The notes below the pieces were generated by a model that searched no databases, was not told the origin of the DNA, and was given only the letters and a program-made list of their open reading frames with translations. Made by a program: the position numbers and the translations under genes. From Tretioscincus oriximinensis (Eukaryota > Chordata > Lepidosauria > Squamata > Gymnophthalmidae), in contig JAJVDF010000376.1 of NCBI GenBank assembly GCA_022410635.1, forward strand, positions 840,543 through 904,542: DNA of 64,000 nucleotides, written 5' to 3'. Shown here in pieces: positions 51,893-62,700 of the stretch. Position 1 is the first letter of the stretch; each line of letters begins with the position of its first letter.

Positions 51893-52590
51893 GATGGGAC
51901 CATAGAGCTCCAAAGGACTTCCGGGGTCATGGAATCCTTTGCTCAATGTAGGAGAGTCACTAAATCATCCCAGAGAGATGACTATGTTTGAAGGCCAACA
52001 AAAGAGAACCATAGAGTTGAATGGGGACCACTTCCTATGCACGTCTCTTCCACTCTTAATACCCTTACTGTTAGATAGTTCTTGCAGTTTCATTCCACTG
52101 CTTTTAATCCTTCACAAATAGCACAGTCGCTAAAGACACTGTCTCTCATTGGGATTTCGAAGCCCTGTGTCGGACATAGGGAGGGGTGAGCACCTTCTAC
52201 TATCCTGTGCTCTAGACAACCCAGTTATTCAAAAGCAGGAATTGCAAGAAATTGCAACTGACTGTAACTAGATAAATGGGAACCACTGTAGCCTNGTGGG
52301 TAAGATAGAATGTAAGCTTTCGGGCAAAATTTCCCTTGTAAGCTGCTTTGGGTCCCTTCGGGTGAGAAAAGCAAGGTATGGTAAAAATCCAGTTCTTCTT
52401 CTTCAAGTAAGGATAGGGTTAATTCTTCTGCATTATTTCAACCTTATCAAGTCACCTCTCAGTCACCTCTTGCAAGTTAAACGTTCTTTGATCCTTTAAC
52501 TGTTCTTCATAGGATTCATTCAAAAGGCCATTTATTGTCTTGGTAGCCTTCTTTTGGATAGGCTGTATTTTATCAGTTGCTACTTTTCAC
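51893..52590 (-). mobile_element. CR1 LINE, diverged, interrupted by a SINE
   Basis: The inverse 3' end (ACCATAGAGCTCCAAAGGAC, AATCATCCCAGAGAGATGAC) runs to 52115. After the SINE the CR1 resumes with AGTCACCTCTTGCAAGTTAA, TTTGATCCTTTAACTGTTCT and GTAGCCTTCTTTTGGATAGG. Confidence 0.82.
52116..52404 (+). mobile_element. SINE nested in CR1
   Basis: A diverged head (ATAGCACAGTCGCTAAAG, GGGATTTCGAAGCCC), body and tail (AAGCTGCTTTGGGTCCCTTC) and a short TTC tail. Confidence 0.87.
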
Positions 52591-53400
52591 ATGTGTATGA
52601 GCTATGAATCTCAACTGAGCTTAATGGCAATCGGTAATGCTTTTCAACATCCGTTGTTGATTATGTAGATCATCAATCAATATCTAGACTGGAAATTATG
52701 AGGATGTAGACTGTGGAGATTATAAGGACCTAGAATGTTCTCAGTATCATATGACTATGGTTGAGTGCATGAAGATGAGTGTGGTGATATGCCATTTAGT
52801 TGCTTTGGAAATGAAATGATGGACAAGATCTTGGACTTTCCATCATTCCTGCCAGCTTTTGTACCAAAAGTTCCTTTTCTTTTGATCCATCATCTTGTAG
52901 GAAAAATCTCAGGCCAAGAAGAATATAATGGTGTGTCCTTTGAGCTGATCTCTGCCTTTTATGAAATACTTTGCTGTTGTTCCTGCTATAGAGGAAGGGG
53001 AAAGGAAGATTAAGGTGCACATGGATGATGTAGCTGCTCTAGGTGCTATTGAGAACACACTGGGCATCCCTCTCTCACTTTCTTTTTTGTGGGATCTGAA
53101 ATCATCTTCAGGTGGCTCCAAAATTCATTAATAGTACCCAGCCAGAAAGGGAAGGGAAATACAATCTTTCATGCCATGGAACAAATCCATTTCATAAGGA
53201 AGTATGTACAACACTTCCTGCTCACATTCGTGGATTTTAGGAAGGTTTGATTGACATTTGAGATAGCTAGAGCATGGATCATGATACAGGTTAGAGATGC
53301 CCCAAGTGTGAAGGTCTCCTGGTGTTCAGATCCTTTGTGAATGACTTAAGAAGACTCTAGTCTTGTATTCCTAACTGTAAACTATCAATAGTCAATTGAT
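52591..53400. other. No recognised feature
   Basis: About 0.8 kb of apparently unique sequence. Confidence 0.4.
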
Positions 53401-53401
53401 G

Positions 53402-53480
53402 TCCTCCAAATGTGGTTGGACTTCAGCTCCCATCCTCCCTGATTCTTGGCTGGGCAATTTGGAGTTCATGCAAGCTGGGG
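53402..53480. mobile_element. hAT-type MITE remnant
   Basis: CCTCCAAATGTGGTTGGACT, TCAGCTCCCATCCTCCCTGA resembles a reptile hAT MITE family. No second arm seen. Confidence 0.45.
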
Positions 53481-53632
53481 TCTAGCAACAGCTTGATAAT
53501 GTCCTCTTTCTCTTGATCTGTGCCATAGTAAGGTCAGAATCAGTATCTCTCAAAGGAACCCAATCTACATGATGCAAGATAGGCACATAGATGACATTTT
53601 TCTCATATTATATGCTTCCTTCTGATGCCATG

Positions 53633-54010
53633 TTTTATTTGTTTATGGTTATACACCACCCTGTATCCAAAGGTGTCAGGGTGATGTACCAAAGTTCACA
53701 CATAGCTTTTGTTGCTTTCTCCGCAACATCTGAAGAAGTAGACATATCTACGAAAGCTTATGCCACCCACTTTTCTCATGTTAGTCTTTAAGTCCTACTA
53801 NCCCCTTTGCTGGAGTTTCTACTGGACTAACACTGCTATTTCTCTGAAATTCTCCACAACAGACGCTCTGTGAAGTAAGTGGGGCTGAGAGCATTCTAAA
53901 GAACTGTGATTGGCCCAAGGTCACCCAACTGGATTCATGGTGTGGAATCAAACCTGAAGACTACCAGATAGAAGAATCCAGCACTCTAAGCACTACACCA
54001 AACTGGCATG
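53633..54010 (-). mobile_element. Sauria SINE interrupted by a GAAGAAG unit
   Basis: The inverse tail (TTTTATTTGTTTATGGTTAT, CCACCCTGTATCCAAAGGTG) and part of the body (CATAGCTTTTGTTGCTTTCT) run to 53727. After the insertion it continues CCACAACAGACGCTCTGTGA to the head (GCACTCTAAGCACTACACCA). The uninterrupted sequence is visible at 38470. Confidence 0.88.
53728..53849 (+). repeat. GAAGAAG unit, complete copy with 11-bp target duplication
   Basis: ATCTGAAGAAGTAGACATAT, CTACGAAAGCTTATGCC, ATGTTAGTCTTTAAGTCCTA, ACTGGACTAACACTGCTATT, TCTCTGAAA. Flanked by TTCTCCGCAAC (53717-53727) and TTCTCCACAAC (53850-53860). This copy defines the ends of the unit. Confidence 0.85.
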
Positions 54011-54185
54011 TCCATTTGGGTTCAGTTTGCGCCATTCAAATTTCCATTCATTTTTCTGGAATACTATTCCTACCCCTGTTGACAGAGTCTTGTCCCGCCA
54101 AAATCCTGATGATTTAAGACAACCGTAGGCATGAAACATATCATCTGATTTGCTAGAACTGACACAAAAGCTGGAAATCCAATGT

Positions 54186-54369
54186 AATTATCATAGAATC
54201 ACAGAATCATAAGAGTTGGAAGGGACCTCCAGGGTCATGGGGTCCAACCCCCTGCTCAATGCAGGACTCATTATACCATCCCAGACAGATGGCTGCCTAG
54301 CCTCTATTTGAAGACTTCCAGCGAAGCTGAGCTCACCAACTCCTGTGACAAACTGTTTCACTTGTTGGG
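54186..54369 (-). mobile_element. CR1 3' fragment
   Basis: AGAATCATAAGAGTTGGAAG, AACCCCCTGCTCAATGCAGG, CATCCCAGACAGATGGCTGC, then AACTGTTTCACTTGTTGG, where a SINE begins. Confidence 0.93.
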
Positions 54370-54604
54370 CAGGCACGGATAGCTCAGTCGCTATTGGCTT
54401 CGAATGTGGGTCATGGATGTTGCAGTTGTTAAGGGATGGTCTATCCGTTGAGAGAGCTATTTTCAAAGCCCTGTGTCAGTCATGAAGAGGGGTCAGCTCT
54501 AGCCAACTCAGCTATTCAAAAGAAAGTAGTTTTGCAATCTGCATTTCAAGTAGATTCATGAGTAACACCACCCACCTGGAAGGAAAGATCAAATAGAAGT
54601 AAGC
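54370..54604 (+). mobile_element. SINE, older subfamily, rearranged head, no tail
   Basis: CAGGCACGGATAGCTCAGTC head, then about 60 bp of foreign text before CAAAGCCCTGTGTC. The body is of the older type (TTTGCAATCTGCATTTCAAG). It stops at GTAAGCC where the next SINE begins. Confidence 0.75.
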
Positions 54605-54605
54605 C

Positions 54606-54903
54606 GCACGAGCACGAATGGCTCAGTCGCTTAGGAAATGATCTCTCACCTGGGAGATGGGGTTTGGAAGACCTGTGTGGGACGTGGGGAGGGTTGAGCA
54701 CCTTCCACTAGCCTGTAGCTCCAGCTAACCCAGCTATTCGAAAGCAGGAACTGCAAGAAATGGCAACTGACTGCAAGTAGATACATGGGAACCACCAGAG
54801 CCTGGTGGGGAAGATAGAATGGAAGCCTTCGGGCAAAATATATCCTTGTAAGCCGCTTTGAGTCCCTTTGAAAGGTGAGAAAAGCGGGGTATAAGAACCC
54901 AGT
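54606..54903 (+). mobile_element. SINE, full length
   Basis: GCACGAATGGCTCAGTCGCT head, GGGTTTGGAAGACC B-box variant, intact tail ending TATAAGAACCCAG. Confidence 0.92.
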
Positions 54904-55240
54904 TCTTCTTCTTCTACTACTACTACTTCTACTTCTACTACTTCTTCTACTACTTCTACTACTACTACTTCTTCTTCTTCTATTTCTTCTACTTCTTCTA
55001 CTTCTTCTACTTCATCTTCTACTTCTTCTTTTTCTTCTACTTCTATTTCTACTTCTTCTACTTCTTCTACTTCATCTTCTACTTCTTCTACTACTTCTTC
55101 TACTACTTCGACATCTTCTACTTCTACTGCTTCTTCTATTTCTTCTACTGCTTCTTCTACTACTTCTTCTACTGCTTCTTCTACTACTTCTTCTTCTACT
55201 TCTTCTTCTACTACTACTACTACTTCTACTTCTTCTTCTT
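54904..55240 (+). repeat. (TTC/TAC/TGC)n array, ~335 bp
   Basis: Grown from the SINE tail. TTC and TAC triplets alternate, with TGC and TTT variants. The long Glu/Val frame on the reverse strand and the poly-Leu frame on the plus strand are artefacts. Confidence 0.97.
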
Positions 55241-55404
55241 CCCAGAGATAAGCCAGGACAGAAGTTTGCACTTGTTATGGGTATGAAAAAGTGACTCCTT
55301 CCCTCCCCTGCCCCACCCAGTTGCTGTCATTAAAGGTGCAAACTTCTGTTATGACCCAGTTGCATTCAGAATGCAATTCTTGGCATCCCTAATGAAAACA
55401 AAGT

Positions 55405-55640
55405 CTGATGAGAAAGAAAGAAAAAATAAAGGGGGAAAGAAAAGGAGGATGGGGTGGTTGAGAGGAGAACAGGGAGGGAAGGAAAGAAGGAAGGGAGAGA
55501 GGGAGCCATTAAGTGCCAGGTGTAGGAAGCTGAGAGAGGTAAAGATTCTTTCTTCTTCTTGAAATGCCCAGAAATAATTGAAGAAGGAAAGGAAGGAAGG
55601 AAAGNAAGGAAGGAAGAAAGGAAAGAAGAAAGAAAGAGAC
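55405..55640 (+). repeat. Purine-rich GGAA/GAAA tract
   Basis: Two purine blocks (55405-55510 and 55575-55640) separated by ~60 bp of mixed sequence. Confidence 0.88.
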
Positions 55641-56409
55641 TGCTTAAAGCCAACTGCAGTGCGAAATGTCATGCAATACTATTCTCAAATGTATTGCCAA
55701 CTCACCCCGTCTTCTCCAAATGGAGCTATATAGGTTTGTTCTCTGACAAGTATCCTTGCCTGGTACAGTTGATTTATTCTCCATAGAGGTCCCTTCTGCC
55801 TTTGCCACCATGCTACACGGACTGCTGTCTGCTCAGCAATGTCAGGACGTACCTGACTGTCTCCAATTGAATCTGTTTATTTGTTTACATCCAATGGACA
55901 GGGAGCCAGGCTAACATGGACCCTGTTTAAGCCCCCACTTCCTTCTATTTATTTGTTTCTTTTAATTTACAGTCACAATTCGAATGATTGATTCTGGGCG
56001 TTGAGAAATGAATGGGAGAAGAGAAATAGGAGTTTTCTTTGTGCAAACCAGTGGCATATGGCTGCTAACCAGTGGGATTTTTCTGTGCTTTATCATTTTG
56101 ACAATTGCCTGCAAAGATGTGCTTGAACTCTTGGGGACTGGGGTACAGCTAGGGGCAGAAATACATGGACACCCTTTTTTTTTACACAGAGAAGAGCCAC
56201 TGTGTATACATGTCTATGCCAAATGTCCCCTGGTTCACCCTTTGATATTGCTTCCGCTGTGGAATATTGGCCAGATATTGAACCCTTCGGTGTTATTTCA
56301 AAGTTAGGATGACGCCCACCTGACAGAATGCCGAACCTTTTATCTGCAGTATTTCTAGGCTGCCTATAATAGAATTCTAAAAAAGATAATCATTCAAAAT
56401 TGCAATAGA
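55641..56409. other. No recognised feature
   Basis: Apparently unique. The frame at 56008-56307 has no recognisable motif. Confidence 0.4.
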
Positions 56410-56565
56410 ATCCACTTGATCAATAAGAAAAAAAATCTTCAGTCTGGAAGAAAAATTGGATTAAGTTCATTCTTCAGGACTAGATGATGGAAAATTGTTT
56501 AAAGGTTGTAATCAGAGCTGAAAATACTTTGTACAGAACTAATTCTATTGTATCTATTTCATTAT
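56410..56565 (+). repeat. Unnamed dispersed repeat D, copy 2
   Basis: GTCTGGAAGAAAAATTGGAT, AGTTCATTCTTCAGGACTAG, TGAAAATACTTTGTACAGAA are the inverse of 44991-45115, 11.4 kb away. Confidence 0.85.
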
Positions 56566-56669
56566 TATTATTATTATTATTNTTNTTNTTNTTNTTATTA
56601 TTATTATTNTNTTNTTNTTNTTNTTNTTNTTATTNTNTTNTTNTTNTTNTTATTATNNTNTTNTTATTN

Positions 56670-56730
<61 letters not shown>
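56566..56730 (+). repeat. (ATT)n array with many n
   Basis: About 55 ATT units. Around 30 n bases fall almost regularly in the centre (56582-56670). Confidence 0.96.
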
Positions 56731-56799
56731 GTCAAACATTTCAACATTCTGAGGTATAACAACCAGTGACAGGGCTCGGAACTTGTAGAGCTCAGAACT

Positions 56800-57000
56800 T
56801 TTAAAGAGGAAGGAAAGAAGGAAAGGAAAGGATGGAAGAAAGACAGAAAGCAGGGAAGGAGGAAAGAGAAAAGGTAAAAGGGGAAGGAAGGAAGATTAGG
56901 GAAAGAAGGAGGAAAGAAGGGAAGGAAGGAGAAAAGAAAGATGGAGAAAAGAAAGGAAGAAGAAAAGACAGAAGGCAGGAGGAAGGAAGGGAAGAAGTTA
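56800..57000 (+). repeat. Purine-rich GGAA/GAAA tract
   Basis: GGAAGGAAAGAAGGAAAGG-type units for about 200 bp. It follows a short motif also found just before the 51.1-kb tract. Confidence 0.92.
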
Positions 57001-57690
57001 GGTTACCTATTATTATAAGTCTAATATGCAAATTTGCAAACAAACAAAAAAACAATTTGATGTGAATCCCTTAAATTGATTCTATAAAGAGTAAATTAAG
57101 TCCTTGTAAGAATCGCTTTTGCAGTTTATTGTTCATAGGATCACCTTTACTTTGATTCTTTTACAGTTCCTCTTAACCCCCAAATAATGGAATTTAGTCC
57201 AGAAAAAACATGGAGTCAGCCCATTCTTCGGGAGATGAGACCATTTAAAAGCAAAGGTGTCACCAGGGCCTTGCAAACTGCTTGAGATTATTTTAATGAG
57301 AAGAGTGTATAAACATTTGATCTAAATAATAAATTGCCAATATTCCCCTTTCCACACTGAACATTCTACCTGGATACAGCTTCGGTGTCGGTACTTGAAA
57401 TAGACTCTTTAGCCTTACTAATCCGATTTAAGGAGTTCAATAATCCAGACTGGCTGGTGGTAAATGAGATCAGTTCTGTGCTAAAAGCCCTCTAAACCAG
57501 ATTAGTCATAGATTGCATAGAGTGGGCCTGATCTGGATTAAACGATGGGATGTATGCCATAAAGTAAAAGAGATTCACTCGAGCCTGAGTTTGAACCCCC
57601 CTCAAATCCCCACTTAGCTGGAAACCTCAGAGGGTTTGGGACAGTCCCGCCTCTCAGCCTATCATTCCAAGCTACCTGGAGGCCAGGTGT
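57001..57690. other. No recognised feature
   Basis: AT-rich, apparently unique. Confidence 0.4.
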
Positions 57691-57694
57691 GGGG

Positions 57695-58090
57695 GCGACT
57701 ATAATGGATATCTTTATAGGATGGAGATAGGCAGGATTCCTCTGCATGCCATTGGTAGGAAGCCAAGACCTACCAATGAGATGTCAAGGATCAGTTGGTG
57801 GGCAAACACTGGGCCAAATGGACTTTGGTCAGATCCAGCAGGGTTTCTCTTAATTCATGGAAGTCAAACATCTCAATGGCTTCTACAATCTGACTGCCTC
57901 CAGGTTGGCAAGGTGCGCAGGGGGCTTCTAAATGCCAGTTGCATGGAGAGTAGGTGAAGATATTGCCTTCATCTTCTGCTTGAGATGCCCAGAAGCAACT
58001 GGTGGACCACTGGTGGGCCACAGGATGCTGGATGAGATGGATTGTGACCTGGTTCAGTTCTTCATCTCTTACACTTTTAGGTACCTCACA
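57695..58090 (+). mobile_element. Two CR1 3'-end fragments in tandem
   Basis: First: GATAGGCAGGATTCCTCTGC to GTCAGATCCAGCAGGGTTTC. Second: GAAGCAACTGGTGGACCACT, GATGAGATGGATTGTGACCT, GGTTCAGTTCTTCATCTCTT. Both diverged. Confidence 0.7.
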
Positions 58091-58444
58091 GGATGTATTA
58101 TGAAGATAAGGTGGAGATGAGGAGAACATAGTTTGGTATCTTGTGCTATTCTGAAGAAAGGCACCATGGATATGTCGAATAAGAATAAGAATAGACCAGT
58201 AAACTTGGATATACAGAAAAGGAGCTTGAGTTGACCTATTGGTCCTTTCAGTTCAGTATTGTCCACATTTAGGCCCTTTCAGCACAAGGACCCATCTCAA
58301 CAAGCTAAAAAACAAGGAATTTGAATGGACTCAGTCAGTGCTGCCCTCACCGTTTTTCAGTTTAAACAGCAGAAAATGGTTGAGCTAAGGATTCACAAGG
58401 AAATGGGAGTTTCCAGGTATTTCCCCCCAAAAGTATCAGTTTGG
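58091..58444. other. No recognised feature
   Basis: Apparently unique. Confidence 0.4.
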
Positions 58445-58665
58445 TCTAGTGGTTGGTTAGCGTGTTAGGCTGTTATCTGGAAGCCTCCTGCTTGTATTCT
58501 GTATTCTCCTCTGTGAATCCAACTGGGTAACCCTGGAATAGTCACAGGTTTTGGAGCTCTCTCAGCCCCACTTACTTCACAAGGTGTCTGTTGTGAAGAG
58601 AAGAACATAAGGCTATGGAAGCTGTTTTGATTCTCTTTGTGTTGGGAAAAGGAGAGTATAAAAAC
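58445..58665 (+). mobile_element. Sauria SINE
   Basis: GTCTAGTGGTTGGTTAGCGT head, GAGCTCTCTCAGCCCCACTT and CACAAGGTGTCTGTTGTGAA body, then a tail GGAGAGTATAAAAACTCC leading into CTC repeats. Confidence 0.88.
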
Positions 58666-58815
58666 TCCTCCTCCTCCTCCTCCTTCTTCTTCTTCTCTTC
58701 TTTCTCTTCTTCTTCTCCCTGCTTTCTTCTTCCTTCTTCTTCTTCCATTTCTTCTTCTTCTTTCTTATTCCTTACTTCTCCTCCTCCTCCTTTCTTCTCC
58801 TTCTCCTTCTTCCAG
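58664..58815 (+). repeat. (CTC/TTC)n polypyrimidine tract
   Basis: Grown directly from the SINE tail. Confidence 0.95.
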
Positions 58816-59597
58816 AGAAATGTTGTTTGGATTTTCTCTGGCCTGAGCCTANTTTTCATGAATTTACGCTGCAGCACACATTCGCCTCAAATTTGCACTA
58901 TACTACACGTCGCTTCAGTTCTAACGCTGCCCACCCTTCTTCGTGCAGATGGGAGTTGCTGCAGCTAATCTAGATCACGCGAATCCGGATTTGTTCATCT
59001 GGATTTATCACGGTAAGTGCATGAAGGGCTTCGGTTTGCTTCAGTTCAGGGAAGCTGCCCTAGGCTCCGCAATCTCGTTTTTGGACGGTTTCATAGTTCT
59101 TTTCCCTTGGTCTAGCGTCTTCTTCTACAGTCCAGATTGGAGGTTGTTGTCATCTTACTGGGCAGCATTGGATCTGTTCTATCTTTCTAATACTGCCTGG
59201 TAATGATGATGGTTGCCTCTCACAACCAACGTGGGAGAAAACGTCGTTGGAGAAATTGGAAGCGTCCTTTAATGTACGTCTTTTTGGAAGGTTCGTGGGC
59301 AACAGGATGGTCTGTTTGAAAGCTTCGGTTGATATCAAAGCCTATTTGTTTAACATTTTGATTCAAAACTTTTTCTTGAACTCAAAATTGGGATGATCTA
59401 AAAGTTCACTTGGCTTAAACCCGAGAACATGGTGGAAATCAACTTCCGTTTCCACCACCAATACCATTAGGAATCGGCTTCAGGCCACCTAGAAGAATCC
59501 TTTATTCCAAACCAACTAAAAGAATATGGAAAAGACATGTAGAGTCCTGATATTTGACCCTTATAGTGTTTCCAGGCAAAGATCAGTAATTTATTTA
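58816..59597. other. No recognised feature
   Basis: About 0.8 kb of apparently unique sequence. Confidence 0.4.
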
Positions 59598-59700
59598 TAG
59601 ACTCACAGAATCAGAGNGTTGGAAATGACCTCCAGGCTCATCAGGTCTGTCCACCCGCTCCGATGAATTCCAACTCTATGATTTAATTTGATGGCCTCTG
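59598..59700 (-). mobile_element. CR1 3'-end remnant
   Basis: CACAGAATCAGAGnGTTGGA, ATGACCTCCAGGCTCATCAG in reverse complement. Old. Confidence 0.65.
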
Positions 59701-59834
59701 TTCAAAGCCCCTTCTTAGAATCTCTTTAGATCGCAACATTTGTTTACATTATACTTCTTTCCCTTTTGATGCCTTAGTGACCCTTGATGAAGAGGATATT
59801 CCTCACCTTACTGCTAATACCTTTCCCCAGGCAG

Positions 59835-59930
59835 TTGTTCACATCATAGCATCTTAAAAGGTAGGCCTGTCTATGAAAGCTCCTTCTGCCTCCCTTGTTC
59901 TTAGAGATGTTATGAGATCCCCATGATAGA
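59835..59930 (+). repeat. GAAGAAG unit remnant
   Basis: CTGTCTATGAAAGCTCCTTC, TGCCTCCCTTGTTCTTAGAG matches units in the 63.5-64 kb array. Confidence 0.45.
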
Positions 59931-60074
59931 AATTCTTAAGCTTAAAGTTTGAGCATGTCTAGTGCCCATTGGAGTTAGTGAGAAAGCCTTTTGGGAAGGA
60001 ATAGCAGCAGGGGTCAAAAATTATAAACCTGAAGTTTAGACCCACATAGAAATTGACTCCATTGAACATAGTGA

Positions 60075-60290
60075 GGAATCAATGGATAGAGTGTCGGACA
60101 CGTATCTGGTTGTCCCCCAGTTCGATTCCTCACTCCTGCATGAAGCCAATTGACCTTAGACTAGTTACCAGTGTTCAGAGCTCCCTCAACCCCATAAACT
60201 TCATAAGATGTCTGTTGTGAAGAGAAGCGCAGAAGGTTATACAACCCTGTGGGTTGAGAAAAGTAGAGTATATAAACCAACTCTTCTTCT
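60075..60290 (+). mobile_element. Sauria SINE
   Basis: GAGTGTCGGACACGTATCTG, CAGTTCGATTCCTCACTCCT (B box), GATGTCTGTTGTGAAGAGAA, then TATATAAACCAACTCTTCTT. Confidence 0.88.
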
Positions 60291-61499
60291 AAGCCAAGCC
60301 AAAACCCATCTGCCCTTTTCTTGTGGTCCATCTCATTAAGAGATTATGCTACTAAGAGCTACTAAGAGATGCCTGTACAGAGAAATGGCATTTAAAGGAA
60401 ATCCCAATGAAGATCCAATCCTCCAGCCATTGTTCATGTTATAATCAAGCTGATGGTCTCCGGCCATTGTAAGCATTGCCTCCTGTCATTTTAACTTGAG
60501 CTTGTGAGGGAGATACAGTAATAAAAACATTTCATATGGAAGGCACTATCTTGGCAATGACACTTTATACCTTTCTAGATATTGTTGGCTAGACATCTAC
60601 CCTGCTTTCTGATGAGCCCTGGTTCCATCATTATTTCAAGTAAGTCACCAAAGACACACACAAGGATGCCTTTGGCTTCTTCACCAAGAGATTTGATTCT
60701 TCTCTCTTACAAATGGTTGTTTTCCCCAAGATATCAGTTATTAAAATAGACGGTAAATAATGATTTACCAAGATATCATGAAGAGATGTGTTATTGCTGG
60801 TAAACGTTTGGGCATAGATCACAGGTGTTGCCTGGCACACCTGGCAGGTGTTTAACAAAGAAGCAAGAAGCAAGTCTTCCCTCATTTCCGAATGGACTCA
60901 TATTAATCACTAAATGTCGCTTTCATTTCTTCTCTTAAAAAGCCTTTTGTTGTTGTTGCCGTCCAAAAAACCAACCCAAACAATTTACCAGGTGTAGGTG
61001 GCAATTCTAGTTAAAGGCACCCCTGATTTCAGGTGTGAATTGGAGTCCACCAGTCTCTGGAGACAAGCCACCAGAAATGCACAAAATGATGCTTCTTCCG
61101 GCGTCGTTATTATGGATCTTTCTCAATGAAACGTCAGAACATTGGTGGACATTCGATGCTCCTGGGAACCTGGTCCTCTGTGGACATCTTACTAGACAGT
61201 GCTGGATTTTAGAAAGCTGTTCTAACACTGTCTGGTAACGATGTTTAAAGGGTGAACCCAATGCTGCTGAAACGCTCAGAAGATACCCAAGATCAAGAGG
61301 TGGAAAATTGGATCAAGCTGACATCTTACAACTGTGGTCAGTGGCCAACAACGTTGGGTGCTGAGATGTCTTGAGTCTTTGGTTGAAGATTACAAAAGAA
61401 TCCCATAACTTTTGTTTTCTTCTTAGACTTTACCTTTAGGGGCTGGTAAACAAACAGAGAGGAAGGGATTGGAAGAAAGGATGAGAGGACAAGGTGGAA
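60291..61499. other. No recognised feature
   Basis: About 1.2 kb of apparently unique sequence. Opposite-strand frames at 61007-61261 show no known motif. Confidence 0.4.
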
Positions 61500-61823
61500 G
61501 GGAAGGAGGGAAGAAGAAGTAGAGGAACTGGGTTCTTATACCCCGCTTTTCTCACCTTTCAAAGGAACTCAAAGCAGCTTACAAGGATATATTTTGCCCG
61601 AAGGCTCACATTCTATCTTCCCCACCAGGCTGTGGTGGTTCCCATGTATCTACTTGCAGTCAATTGCAAATTTTTGCAATTTGGGCCTTCGAATAGCTGG
61701 GTTGGCTAGAGCTACAGGCTAGTGGAAGGTGCTCACCCCTTCCCCACGTCCCACACAGGGCTTCGAAACCCCATCTCCCAGGCGAGAGACAGATTCCTTA
61801 GCAACTGAGCTATCCGTGCCTGC
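61500..61823 (-). mobile_element. SINE, full length
   Basis: A short GAAGAAGTAGAG lead, inverse tail (TATACCCCGCTTTTCTCACC), body, B box (GGGCTTCGAAACCCC) and A-box region (AGCAACTGAGCTATCCGTGC). Confidence 0.93.
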
Positions 61824-62065
61824 GAGGGAAGGGTATATGAACTTCACTTGCTTCTTAGAAGGTTAAAAAGTGGTGTTTTCTATTGATCACGTGAATGAAT
61901 TGAATTGTGTATAAGCCTTTAACAGGCAGTAGGAGAAGGTGGAAAGACAGAGCAAGCAAATAGAACAGGATTTCTATATCATCAGTCAACTATTGGATAC
62001 ACCTGGAGTTTTTTGGCTTATTGAATGCCTCTGCTTTTGACTTTGCTTAGAGGTGGGGAGGAACA

Positions 62066-62310
62066 TTCTTTCTTCTAAGGGCCATTTGGATATTTGTAAT
62101 GTCACACAAGAGACAGACCTCCTCCCTACCCAAGGGCCCACCCCTCTCACAGCCAGGCCATGCCCCCTCTCTCTGACCACACTGAGGATTACAATATCAC
62201 GGGCTTTTCAAAGCTCCTCACCTATCTCTCTCCTAGCCCTCCTTCCCTCCTCTTTTTGTTTTCACTTCATATTTCGCCAGAGAAACCTAGGGGTTCCTTG
62301 AGGAGCATAC
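62066..62310 (+). repeat. Unnamed GC-rich dispersed repeat, copy 2
   Basis: AAGGGCCATTTGGATATTTG, GCCAGGCCATGCCCCCTC and TTCACTTCATATTTCGCC parallel 30236-30490. Confidence 0.5.
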
Positions 62311-62327
62311 CGTAGATCAGTCTAAAT

Positions 62328-62400
62328 CAGGGGTGGGCAATTAATTTTTCCCGAGGGGCCGCATGAGAAATTGGGGTGGTTTTAGAGGGCTGGACTAATA
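62328..62400 (+). mobile_element. hAT-like element, left end only
   Basis: CAGGGGTGGGCAATTAATTT, CCCGAGGGGCCGCATGAGAA resembles the left end of vertebrate hAT (Charlie-type) elements. No right end found. Confidence 0.55.
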
Positions 62401-62597
62401 TAGTTAACTCAGTTCTACCCAATACTGTATATAACTCTGAGCTAAGAGGGGCTAATCTCGAAAGACCTATGAGACTCTCTTGCTAGAAATAACTACTACT
62501 TTAAATTCTGCCACCATGGAATCCACCGAATCTGACCAGGTGGCATCCATCCACGGATCCAGGACTCTTGCCCAAATACAGACGGATATGCTGTTGT

Positions 62598-62700
62598 ATC
62601 TGAGGAAATAGAACTTAATGTATGAAAGCCCACGCTACCAAATACTTTCTGTTATTCTCCGAGGTGCTGCAAAACTCCATAGATACGATTTCTGCATCTC
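62598..62700 (+). repeat. GAAGAAG unit copy, diverged
   Basis: TGTATGAAAGCCCACGCTAC, TTATTCTCCGAGGTGCTGCA, AAACTCCATAG. Confidence 0.5.

Noticed and set aside
54708..55271. 187-residue Glu/Val-rich frame resembling an acidic coiled coil
   Set aside because: It comes from the TTC/TAC array plus the inverted SINE body.
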